34,316 bases of DNA from Aureobasidium sp. EXF-3400 (Eukaryota; Ascomycota; Dothideomycetes; Dothideales; Saccotheciaceae): positions 1 through 34,316 of the forward strand of contig SWBL01000443.1 of assembly GCA_024195585.1 (NCBI GenBank). Reading direction: 5' to 3'. This document shows, in pieces, positions 1-10,753 of this stretch (the first letter of the stretch is position 1; every line of letters begins with the position of its first letter). Both the position numbers and the translations under genes were made by a program. Under the pieces are notes generated by a model. The model saw only the letters and a list, made by a program, of their open reading frames with translations. It did not search any database and had not been told where the DNA came from.

Positions 1-781
1 ATGTAAAGCAGTATGACAAAGCACGGAACTAGCGATGGACAGCTCATGCCTCCACCAGGGCGAATAGCTTAAGAATATCAAATCAAATCAAATCAAATCA
101 AATCAAATCGGAAACACATCTCTAGTAGGCTTATTATATCAATGCAAGCCCATATCTTTGACTATGACTCTTATAATGAAGATGGTTAATACAGTCGTGT
201 CGTAAACTCAAATTGCGATATCCGTCAACGAAGCCTGACGAAGGCACACCAAGGACCATACAAATAAGACCTCAAGTCAAAGACAATAAACAAATTAAGC
301 ATATAAAAAAGAGGTTACGTACGTATAGATATCTCTGACAATAAACAAAAAAAAAGAGATCCAACCCTCCTCACTTCACAAGAGACAGAAAAAAATGACC
401 GAAATAGGACGAAGAAGGAAACGTAGGTGAACCAAAGATTGTTGCTCTGGTGAGAAGAAAAAAAGAGCAAAAGGAGAAAAATCAAACATTCCGCCGTACT
501 TCTTACCCAGACAGAACAAGCTCGCTCTTTGGCTTAGCTCAGGGCGAGCTGCTCCATCTCTGTTCTTCCTTCTTCCCTTGCAGCATATCCTTTCGCATCT
601 TTCTCCAAGCACGCCAGACTCCTCCAAAAATTGGCCGTTGTCTTTTTATCGTCGTTTCGCATGTGCGCTGGTATTGGTGTTTCTTTGTGACTTTGGGGCC
701 GTTTCCATCTTTTGACAGGGTATTTGGAACATAAAAAGGGGATGTAAACAAGAAAAATCTGGGGTGTGATAGAAGTCGCAA
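1..781. other. AT-rich intergenic flank, no gene seen
   Basis: This stretch lies downstream of the Hsp70-like gene and probably carries its 3' UTR. It has several A- and T-rich runs and one pentanucleotide microsatellite, listed separately. The short open frames here have no recognisable domain and no plausible splice partners. Confidence 0.5.
77..109. repeat. Pentanucleotide microsatellite (ATCAA)n
   Basis: Six perfect copies of ATCAA are followed by a partial copy (ATC), all without interruption. It lies outside any gene model. Confidence 0.9.
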
Positions 782-3440
782 TCATCTGAATCTGGCCGAG
801 CAACGTCCCATAACTTCGCCTTGACACACAAGCTCGGCGTTGAACTCCGTGCCGTCGAGGGTAAGGTAGATGTCGAAGTAGACGCGGTAGAAAGTACCTT
901 GAGGTGTATCCATGCGTTCGAAATCCTTCTCGAGGTTCTTGCGGCTCAGGTCCGAGGTGAGAGTGACGACTTCCTTGATGCCTGTGCAACTGTTAGCTTG
1001 CTGATTCTCCCGAATATAGAATAATGGCCACTTACGAGGATCCTTGGTATATTCAGGACATACGTCCTCGTCGCAGGCGTACAAAACATCCTCGTACATG
1101 AGGGTAGCGCCCGGTGCGACTTGACGGAAGAACGAAACCTTGACTGGCTCGCCCGTCTTGACACGCTGGCCCTTTTGCACAAAGATTTGACGAGTGTACT
1201 TGCAACGGTCCTTGCCGTCCAAGCTGGGAACACGGTATTGCTCGGGGTGGTGACCTTCCTTGAAGGGCTGGAGAGTGGCCATAAGGTAATGTCTACGAGC
1301 GACGCGAGATGTGACGACACGCTCAGTAATACCAGCAGTAACGGCACCCTTGACAATGGCGGCTACCGAGTCCATGGGTCGGACGACCTTGGACTGGAAT
1401 TGAGGAGGGACGTGGAGCTTGATCTGCTGGAACAGGTATTCTGATGAACCGAAACCACCAACCACAAGAACGTTCTGTAACCAGTTAGCTTGAGATCAGA
1501 TAGAGATGTCAACACTTTGCTGACCTGTAGATGGCGGTTCTGAGCCTGAATAGCAATGATCTGGTTTCGGACAAGCTCGAGAATACGGTTAACAACAGGC
1601 TCGAAGCACTGCAGAATTTCCTCGTTGGTGAAAGTCATGTATCCTTCTTCGATGCCAGCCTCGGGGAATTCAGCCTCGATACCAACATCGACAGCCCACT
1701 TTTGGTTGTTGTTGCGGAAATCGGCCTTGATTCTGTTTTCAAAGTCCATGATACACTTTGCGTAGACACGGCCGGCTGTCTTTGAACCATCGGGAAGCTT
1801 CATCTTACGAATCTTGGCCCTCAAAATGTTGGAAAAGTTGCGGTTCAATGCTGTCGAACCGCAAGAGTCACCAGATCCAGCAGTACACTCTGCGACGGTA
1901 AAGGGATGCTCCTCCTCGACTTCGTAGCTATGATGGAAGCACGATTAGCACTCATTTTATGAGATGTGTGGACTGCGTTTTCAGCAAAACTTACGCGATC
2001 AAATCTACGGTACCACCGCCACAATCTACGATCAAAACGGCGTCTTGAACCTTCAGGTTGAGAAGACCAGTCTTGGAACAGAACATGGCTGCGGCTTCGG
2101 GCTCGGTGACCAGAGTCAGGCGGTTATCGTTCTCATCGCGGAGGAAACCAGCTTGAATAGCGGCAGCACGAGTGGCTGCTTTACCGGCATCGTTCCAAAT
2201 GGCAGGTACAGTCAAGAAGTAGCGGATGTTGCGCTCTTCACGGGTAAAGACTTCACCCAGCGTCTTCTGGAGGTAGTTGCGCATGGCCTGTCGTAGCTTG
2301 AACAGGTAGTCGGCGGCGACGTCGATCTCGCTCTTGCCTGGGGGAAGTGGAGGCAGGTTGATGGGATCGATATATGTGTTTCCGCTCATCATCAGCTGGA
2401 GCTTGAACCATTCAACCTTTTGCACGCCAGGCTTGGGGTAACCGGTGGGTGCAAGCGCGTCAGCAATATCGGCGCCCCATCCTACTACTTGCTGGTGTTG
2501 ATCATAGTAGAGCACTGTGGGAATCTGCACGCGAAATAGTTTAGTGAACCGTCGTCACGCCTCTGATCCTGTTCATCACCCACCTTTTGTTTTGTCTGAG
2601 TACCAGCACCAGGCCATTCGACGATAATGTCTTCCTTCGCTTCCGTGTTTGTCGCAAACGCAAACGCGACACCCGAGAATGTCGTACCCTGTAGAAGACT
2701 ATTGTCAGAACGTGCAAACCAGCAGTAGTCAGAGGACGAGTACTCACAAAATCGATACCGACGATAAGTTGAGCTTTGCTTCGCTGGTTATTGGCTTCAG
2801 ATGCATATCCTCTATCGTAAGAGTATTGACCGCCTACCATGGACTGCTGAGGCACGTAACCTCCATACTGCTGCTGTTGAGGCGGTGCCTGCATAGGATA
2901 CCCAGGCGGGCCCGAGACGGGTTGCTGACCGTACATGTGTTGCGGCGCGTGGGGAGGAAGATGGCCGTAGGGATTCTGGGTGTTGATTGGTGGAGGAGGC
3001 ATTGGGCTCGTCGGACGGCCAGACATTTGCTGCTGTTGCGGCTGCAATTGTTGCTGTTGTTGACCGGCCTGGTTGACATACTGGTACGACGGTGGACGGC
3101 CCAGGGGCTGCTGACCCGGCTGGGGAGAGCCGTGCTGCTGCGAGGGATGCTGGTGGGGGTTCATGGCGAGTGATGTAGTCGAGACACTGGCCTGCTGTTG
3201 CTGGACGAGCGTGTTGGGGTTGGACGCGGTCGAACTGCGCTCGCTGGCGGGCTGCGGCGGCGATTGGGTCGAGTTGTTCGGCACAGGCGACGCGGGACCC
3301 AGTGAAGAAGAGTTGTTGGAGGGGTTGGCGTTGTTGTTGTTGCTGGTGGTGAAGAGCGAATTGCTGCTCGGGCTCTGGGTCAGGCTGTTTCCAGACGCTT
3401 TCCGTTTCGAGCCCACGAGGTTGCGGAAGCGCGAAGGCAT
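782..3440 (-). CDS. Hsp70-like (HSPA12-type) ATPase with Q/P/N-rich N-terminus
   Basis: Six exons: 3440-2748, 2688-2584, 2524-1995, 1927-1525, 1474-1036, 981-782; 789 residues. Residues 1-225 are low complexity, rich in Q, P, N and S, with a basic start (RFRNLVGSKRK) and a PPSY motif at 116-119. An actin-like ATPase domain follows: phosphate-1 loop GIDFGTTFSGVAF from 228, phosphate-2 loop IVDCGGGTVDLI at 431-442, adenosine loop VLVVGGFGSSEYL at 579-591. The remaining ~165 residues resemble the short beta-rich tail of the fungal HSPA12-like group. There is no EEVD end and no full Hsp70 substrate-binding and lid region, so this is not a canonical Ssa/Ssb chaperone. All intron phases close in frame and the phosphate loop is rebuilt exactly across the first intron. 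Likely cytosolic or nuclear ATPase. Its client is unknown and chaperone activity is not shown. It is the last of three tandem minus-strand genes. Confidence 0.88.
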
Positions 3441-3449
3441 CTGAGAGTC

Positions 3450-3470
3450 CTAGCACCCAGCACACTTCAT
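3450..3470 (-). promoter_or_regulatory. Short upstream ORF before the Hsp70-like start
   Basis: On the minus strand an ATG opens a six-codon frame (MKCAGC, then TAG) that ends nine bases before the main ATG. If it is in the mature leader it could lower translation of the main frame. A TCTCAG directly before the main ATG could instead be the acceptor of a 5' UTR intron, in which case the upstream ORF might be spliced out. Confidence 0.35.
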
Positions 3471-5636
3471 GTATGCCCCGCGACAACAAGGGCAGGAGCA
3501 GGCACGCAGGCACAGACGGACACGCGCGAAAAGCAAAAAAGGGCAGGCAGGGGCGAAGCGACGGCGTGTGCAAACTTGCAAAAGGGCAGCAGCAGGAAGG
3601 GGGGTGAAAGATTGTGTGGTTGGTCCGGGATGCGACCAGAGGACGGCGGCGTGTAGAGCCAGCAGGCGCTTCGTAACTTTAGGGACAAGTCGGCGGAGGC
3701 CAAGGCACTTGACAACAGCTTGACAACGTCCACCGCAGACACGACCACAGGAGCCCTGCCCGCCTGACGCCATGTGCCAACCTCTTAATAAGCCCTGCAG
3801 CTCTCTCTCTACTCTAGCTACCACTGTACTTTGCAACAACCACAAGCGCTGACTTTTGCTGCAAAAAGACCTGGAACATGCAGCCCCGAACGCAAACATG
3901 GGGGGATCCAAAACTCAGTCACCATTTCCCCCCAAAGTCTTGTTTCTGTCCCCTTGGACCAGAGTACAAAAAGAGAAAGGCCGAACGTGGGATATTACGA
4001 TAGACCATCTCCAATAAACGCTCTTCATCCCCATATCTCTTCCTCTTCAATGTCAATCACCAACACGACTCATGTCCAGAGTGTCAGATCTTTCCTGCTG
4101 ATTTTCCCTTTCGTCCTTTCCCAATCGGCCACTCAAACGGGGACGCCGCCCTTTGCGGGCCACCGCTTCTGGAACGCGACGCGAACCACACCTAAACTCT
4201 GTTTCTCTTGTCGCATCTGCTCGCATCTTGGTCTCTTATGTTTGTCTTGTCGAATTGACGATTTAAGAAATGCGACTGCTCATTCAAGTCGTTGAGTCTG
4301 CTGTGGAGATCCACATATCTATGCCCCTATCCTTCTAATGGCCGTAAATGCCTAATTGTTCCAATAGCGCGTGACCTCGCCATAATTTACTGCTGTCCCA
4401 CTCGAGTCAAGCCTGGACTCTTTAGAAATCCGGCGCTGGGTTAAAGCAAACGACGAGGCGTAGATACTGTAGCAAGTTGCGGCTGAAATCGCAGCCACGG
4501 TCAAATTGCTGTCCTCTTTTCTGGTCTTCCTCCAATTGCCCTTCAAGAACGATCCGCGACAACCGCGACAAGGTGATTTTCGTATGGATCACATTGAACC
4601 TTTTCGGCTTCTCACAGATTGGGCTTCCCCAGAGGGTACTCTGAAACCGGCTCTCTGCGCCGCTCCAGGCCGCAAATCACAAAGAGACAGATCCAAAAGC
4701 TTCGTTATGATCTCCCAATGCTTGCATTTCTCCTTATCTCCATATCTGCGTTACACACCCTTGCATAGTGATCCTGTTCGAAGAGCTGTCAGCTGTACAG
4801 TAGATCCCAGAAGCGCACCTTTGACTCCTTCTGGAAGCGCTCGCTACATGCTGCTCCTCCACATTTCCGAAAATTGTCCGTAGACCGATCGGAAACTGTA
4901 TCTCAGATCTCAAAAGCTCACTTCAGCTGCGGCTGAGAGGATGTCACATGCAAGAAGTTACCAGAGCAGCTCTCAGAATTGTGTTCGTCTGCGAGGTCCC
5001 GGGGGTCCCCAAATATGCGTTGATTTCGATAGAAGAGAGAGAAGAAACACAAAACACAAAGCTATCTCGCCCGCTGCCCTCTACTTGACCTTGTTTTCCC
5101 CTTGTGACCCTTCCCAGGCCTCGAATAAAAAAAAAAGACACCACGTCCAGACCCCATTTTGAACCTTTGAACCCTGAGCAACGCCGTGCAGAAAACGCGG
5201 ATACAAAGCTTGTCGTTGAAAGCTTGTGATGTAGGAAACAACGTTCCTTGTGTCGTTATGCACTGAAGCTAGCTGAAGACACCATGCGATATTGTTTTGC
5301 TGTTTGTTAGGTTCTTGCAGTCCGCGCGATATACGCTGCTTCGCACGTTACAGTTCCCGTGAAGAACATCATAGTCGATGTGGTCAGAGAAGAGCAAAGA
5401 CAGCAAAACACAACACGAACCTTGGCCTCGAAGGCTTCTTTTTTTGTCCTTTTCTTTTTTCTTCGTACTGTTGGTAGCTCAAGCCACATGCACGTCGAGA
5501 TGCTGACATCTGAAGCTTATCGAGCGGCGCAGTCAGACTGCCCACCATGTCAGAGCAGCAACCTGGGGTAGGCCAGAATGCCTTGACTTTGCTGATAGCA
5601 ATGCGGATTAGAATAATGCTGTACAGTCGAACGCGC
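3471..5636. other. 2.2 kb intergenic region, no gene recognised
   Basis: It lies between the Hsp70-like gene (upstream side) and the 3' end of the poly(A) polymerase gene. The longest open frames (plus strand 3831-4295 and 4506-4883) are rich in R, S and P, show no domain, and have no convincing splice partners. No tRNA cloverleaf or 5S rRNA was seen by eye. It probably holds the Hsp70-like promoter and a long leader. Confidence 0.45.
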
Positions 5637-7727
5637 TCAAGGCTTGCCACCATTGGGAGCATCCTGGCTGTTGGTTGATCTGCGCTTGGATGTGTTTTGC
5701 GCATCTCCGTTTACCTGTCAGTTGAATCTGCGTCAGTAGCCAAACACAAATAAAGAGTAAACGATGAAGGAAATATGCGTAAACACTGCTCATGATATCC
5801 CGACCAGCATATTCTGTTGTCGACATCGTGGTTGTATACGTACGTCCAGATTTGCTTCGCCGGCGTTTCGCTTCTTGGTGCCGTTCTCGGCTTTGACGGC
5901 CTTGACCTTCTTTGTTCTGACAGGACGCTGCTCGCCTTCCTTGAAGACGTCCTCGGGCAAGTCGTAGCTGAGAACATGTTAGTCACCAGAACCTGGAGAA
6001 GCACGAGGCAAGTCCTACCTCTTCACAACAATAACGCGGATTGAGTTCACGTCTTCGTTGTACTGCGTAGCCTGAGTACATTGCTGTCTAAAGTCCTGTA
6101 CCGGGTAAGCAATGTCGAGCGATTTCGCTCCTTTACGAGTTAGTCAGCGTGTCGTGATTGATAGCAGCGAGTTCACAAACCTGCAACGAGTTCAATTCCG
6201 ACATAGTAGGTAGTGGTCCAGATATTGGTCATGCCATTTTCTTTCTCGTCGGGTTTTTCGATTTTGGTGACAGGCTCGTCGATGTTGTCAAGGGAGGTCT
6301 GCTCAGCGGACAGCTGTTTGACATTCTGTGCTTCATCGACAGTCTCAGTCTTGGAGACTTGATACTTTGTGCTGCCTTGCATGACTTGATCCTTTTCTTC
6401 ATCGTTCTTGACGCGATGGACGCGTTCGTAGCCTTTGGTAAAAGGGCGAGCATAAGCGACATTTTCCTGAGACTGTTCGATACTGCCGATGAGTCTTCTG
6501 ACCTTTGACTGGACCAGACCTTTCCAGTCACCCTGGGCTTCTTCGTTCAAACTGCCCGAAACCACGCTGAGATAGTACTTGAAGTCCTTTGTGAAGAAGG
6601 TATGGCCTTCGAATAGATGCTTCCATTGCATTTTGTCATCAAAGATGTTTGTGCAGATTTCGTGGCCACGTTCGAGCTCGCGAGTGATGACAGACAGAGT
6701 AGACTTTGTGATGTTGTGAGTGGCGCACATGGAAGGATAAGCAGGGGTGATGAGGGGCATGAGGTGACGGCCGTCGCCAGGGTAGATTTTGGGGTTCCAG
6801 ATCTTTGCAGAATGGTCAAGAGGGCCAGACTCGATGACTCTGAGCTGGACGGGCATGGGCCAGCCCCAACCTTTCATGAGTTGGAAGAAGCGAGCAACGA
6901 TCAGAGAGCCAGAGGCGTGAGGATAGAGCTGAGCGATACGAGCGACCATGATGGCCCAAGCAATTCCTCCGGGGAAGCCGATGATGTTGCCGTAGATGGC
7001 ACGGCGACTGGCCCAGAGCTTGACACAACGCAGGGCATGACGGAACGTCTTTTCCTGTGGTACAAGACGCAAGACGTCGTCGGTGACTCTTGTTCCGTTG
7101 ACGGAGCGCAAGTCTGCTTCGTCCAAGCCGCGTAGCAGACTGTTGTCTTCCAGGTCGAGGTTCGGCGGGATCGAGTTGAGCTGCAGACGAGCAAAGATCA
7201 GATCGATCTCGATGTTTTGGTAGACGAGCTTCATGATGGGGACATGAGCTTCGGGCACGGCGGTGCACTTTTCGATGGAGCCAGGAGGCGACATGGACTC
7301 GAGGATGCCACGGAAGTGTTCGAAAAAGTCGTCGCGGGAGACATGCTTGGGCGCAACAACGAGCGTATCGATATCGGAGCCTGTGTATGGCAGTGTCAGC
7401 AATGAGAGCAGTGTCGGGGAGGATCATGTGCGTACCTGGACTGTAGACACCGAGACGATAGCTGCCAAAAGTAAAGACCTTGCCGCCAGCATTCTGCAAG
7501 ACGCTGTCGGAAAGACCCTTTATTCTGCCGACATGCTTGACAAACTCGGTGACGACCTTCTGGAAGGTGGCCAGCACAGCGACGCGCTTGTTGGTATCTT
7601 CGGTCGATTCAAAACTCTTTTGTTCCTTGAGCTCGGCGAGAAGAGCTTCACTCAGAGCGAGGTCTTTGTCGGTAGGGAAGGCGGTCGAGACGGGCGGCGT
7701 GATGCCCCATTGGCGAGGAGCTGCCAT
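5637..7727 (-). CDS. pap1: Nuclear poly(A) polymerase
   Basis: Five exons: 7727-7436, 7380-6181, 6130-6019, 5967-5844, 5714-5637; 601 residues, close to the usual fungal Pap1 length. It adds the poly(A) tail to pre-mRNA 3' ends in the nucleus as part of the cleavage and polyadenylation factor. The N-terminus (AAPRQWGITPPVSTAFPTD) is typical. The nucleotidyltransferase signature FGSYRLGVYSPGSDID spans intron 1 and gives catalytic Asp100 and Asp102; the third, Asp157, is in IEIDLIF. The central domain (HALRCVKLWASRRAIYGN, PGGIAWAIMVARIAQLYP) and the RNA-binding domain follow. The short C-terminal tail is basic (SKRRS) and may act as a nuclear localisation signal. The start at 7727 is chosen over an upstream in-frame ATG because it matches the conserved family N-terminus. 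The last intron is 129 nt, more than twice the length of the others in this gene. Confidence 0.95.
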
Positions 7728-8455
7728 CTTTGTGTGTCTTGTGTATATCGAAGATTCAGAATGCTCTCTCACACATGCTGTAGCAGCTGGTGATGGTCTC
7801 TCGCTTGCGACTGGCGCAGCTAAGGGCTAGTCGTCTGATCGGTTCCTCAAGAAGGTGCTAGATGGAGAAGGCGAAGAGTGAAAGAGCGGAATTCAGCGTC
7901 ACTGGCAATGCTTCTGGACTGTTTTGCACAAAACAGCGACGCGAACCGGCACGATGGAAGGATGGCCGGATGCGGTGTTTGTTCACTGTTGCAGAGACGC
8001 TTCACTGACAGGCGCCTCGTCATGGACCACGAAGCCGCGCTTTGTCCGTCCAACTTAGCCCTCGGATCTTGCCGATTCACCTGCCTCCAGCCTCCTGCCT
8101 TCTGTTCCTTCCTCCTTCCACTCAATCAATTCTCTACTGAACAAGGCAGTCGCGAGAAACATCTGCTCGCTTCGTCCTTGTACCAAAGACACAGTGCTCA
8201 ACTTCAATTCTCGAATAAACCCTTCACCTTTGTGAACGAAACATGACAGAAGAAATCCATCCCATACTGAAAGGCTCCTGTCCTATACAAGCTCCTGGCT
8301 AAAATTCCTTAAAACATGCTGCATCTCTCACACAGCCAAAATCTCCATCTTTCAATCTTAACCTGCAGGGTATCTCCAAAAGGCGAAAAGAAAACATAAG
8401 AAATCAAGAGCTCTAATAAGCTCTGTGCTCCATCGCAACTTCTCCACCGTCAAAC
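7728..8455. other. Intergenic region: pap1 promoter side
   Basis: Both neighbours are on the minus strand, so this holds the poly(A) polymerase promoter and leader next to pap1 and the 3' UTR of the 712-residue gene on the right. I see no further gene. Confidence 0.5.
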
Positions 8456-10753
8456 TCACGCGCCAGGGAAGACGGGAGCCTTGACAAGAATGCCACGCTC
8501 CCGGACGTGAGCTGCAATTCCAACTGCCAAACGCACGCGATCCTCCTTGCCAGCCAGACTGGTGCTGCTGCCACCGTTCAACTTCCCTTGTGCCGGATGG
8601 CTCTTCTTGTGACCCGTCAGAGCACTAAGCATGCCGCGTTTGCGCGAGCTCAACTCGGCCGATTGTCGCTCACTCGTCTCGGCAAGTTCGCTGTTAACGC
8701 TACCTCTTTCGGCCATCTCATCAGCAAACGAAGTGGTCAAGGCTGGTATGCCAGACTCGATCTTCATCATGTCGAGGTTCACAGCAGATCCCGGAAGGAA
8801 GTACTCGATGGTGACGTCTCGACTCTCCTGTGGTAGATGGCCCAGCATCGCGACGGCAAGTTCGCAGATCATGTGTACACCGCCGTCGAGATCATGCTCT
8901 GGTGGGTTGTCGAGGTGTGCCATCAAAGCAGTAGTGAGCTGCGCCTTGAGCAAGTCGGTCATGTGGGAGCGGTGTTTCTGAGCTTCGGGCAATCGCAGAA
9001 TGTCCTGCATAGCCTCTAGCGTGGTCAATCGCCAGTTGACGACCTTGGAGGTGAGGTACTCTTCGTCCTCGTGTACTGAGGCAGGTGGGGCGAAGAGACG
9101 GATGTTGTTCTGCATCTGCTTCAGATGTGTCGACAAGGCCAAATCAAGATCAGGGTGGAAGTAACGGTCGAAGACGTCTTCTACCAGCCACTTGGAAATA
9201 AAAGCCCGTCCGACTGCCGTCATCTCTTGCTTGCCGATGGTTATCGCGTCCTTGTTGACAGCGGGAGTGAGCCATGTAGGCACCGACTTCCAGCTCTTTC
9301 TAATGCTGAATGACAGTTGTGCGATCAGACCATCCAGACGGTTGAAGCGGGTCGCGTATTCGCCGTCGTCGAGAGAAGTGCGTGATTGGGCGATTCGCTG
9401 GTGAGCGAGACTGTTTTGCAATTGCTTGACCTGGTCTTCTTTTTCGAAATAGTACTTCTTGACCTTTTGGTATTTTTCGCCTAAGGTCGGGTCGGGTCAG
9501 CATGGATGCAAAGTGCAAGGGTATGTGGAGTAAGCTTACGGAGCTCTCTGTGATCGTTGAGCAGTTGTCGAATCTGGTCCTCGGTCAAGTCCTCAGCTTG
9601 AGGCTGCGGTGTCGAGCGACCGACATCTTTGGGTTGTTGTGGTTGTTGTTGCGACAGGATGGAGGGTTCTCGAGCATTGGGAGCAGCGCTCTGGCTAGAC
9701 GAGGTCATGGAGGGCTGGCGAGGAGTAGATTTGTTCAAGTTCGAGGTCGAGAGCTGAATTGGGCCGTCGTCGTGCAGCTTTGCGAAATTGCGCAGGGGTT
9801 GGTATTGCGGTTGCTGCGGGGTGTCGTGACGGAAGTGAGAGTGCGGCGACGCCGAGGACGAGGATGGCGTGGTCGCAGTCGAATTCGGGACGCTGGGGAT
9901 GACTTGGGCAGGAATGCGGGTCGGCAGCGGCTGGTCAGCGTACTCTGGGAGAGATTGTTGGCGTTGTGGCTGCTGCTGCTGCGACTGCTGGACGTGTTGG
10001 TGGGCCGGTTGTTGGTGGTGGAGTTCAGCTTGTTGCAAGGACGATGACTTCGAATGTTGGGACTGCTGCGACAGCGAAGCTTGACGCTGCTCGCGGAAAC
10101 CCTGTTCAGTGTTTAGCCGCTGCAACCTTCGTTGCATGAAGCGGTCCAGCGGCGCTCCCGAGTCCGACGACAACGAGTCTGCTCCGTTGATGCTCATATT
10201 CGTAGTAGTAGTGGCAGATTCTGTTTGCGTGAGAGGCTCGAATTGCTGCTGCGTTGCGTCGCTGCTGTCTGGTACCAATTGCCCCGGGTTCCAGATGGCT
10301 GACAGATTGGGTTGATCAACGTGACCGTACTCTTCAGTATAGATACTCGACGACCGCGACACCGAGTCTGCTATCTCGACTTGATGTGACTGCGAAACAG
10401 CACGTGGTGCAAAGTGCTCTGGAGTCAATGATCTCTGCTTCGAATATGTTAGTCGTAACCTGATGACCTGCCGTCTGCTTTCATACCGGAAGCTGTGCCT
10501 CAGTCGTGTCGTACAATGATGGCTGAGGAGGCTGGTAATAAGAATGCCGCTTGGGCACTGGGTTGCTCGACGCTTCTGATGTCGTGTCAGTCACAATCCT
10601 CCCAACCAATTTTCATTCAAAATCACCCTGATAAGATGTCTCCGCTGGTGAGTTGGCGGTAGAGAAGCGTTGGCTGCGTACTCTCGACAAGAACTTGGGT
10701 CGACGAGAAGTCGGAATCGCAGGGACTCCTTCAGGTTGTAATTCTGTAGACAT
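8456..10753 (-). CDS. Q-rich coiled-coil protein of unknown function (712 aa)
   Basis: Four exons: 10753-10627, 10575-10487, 10437-9540, 9480-8456; all phases close. Residues 1-72 form a short basic, Ser/Thr-rich head (SRRPKFLSRVRSQRF). Residues ~73-345 are low complexity with many Q runs plus S, P and H. From about 350 there is a charged helical segment (TEDQIRQLLNDHRELREKYQ, then KKYYFEKEDQVKQLQN) predicted to be a coiled coil. A compact helical C-terminal half follows, with ISKWLVEDVFDRYFHPDL and a second block around GGVHMICELAVAMLGHLP. The end, ILVKAPVFPG, reads like a conserved tail. No catalytic motif, membrane segment or signal peptide is visible. The pattern of a low-complexity N-terminus and an ordered C-terminus suggests a scaffold or regulator, which is inference. 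I do not recognise a named family. The start was chosen because its 42 codons join in phase to the next exon. Confidence 0.8.

Noticed and set aside
3831..4295. 154-codon plus-strand frame in the 2.2 kb gap
   Set aside because: It is rich in R, S and P with no domain, and no splice partner extends it. It is compatible with chance.
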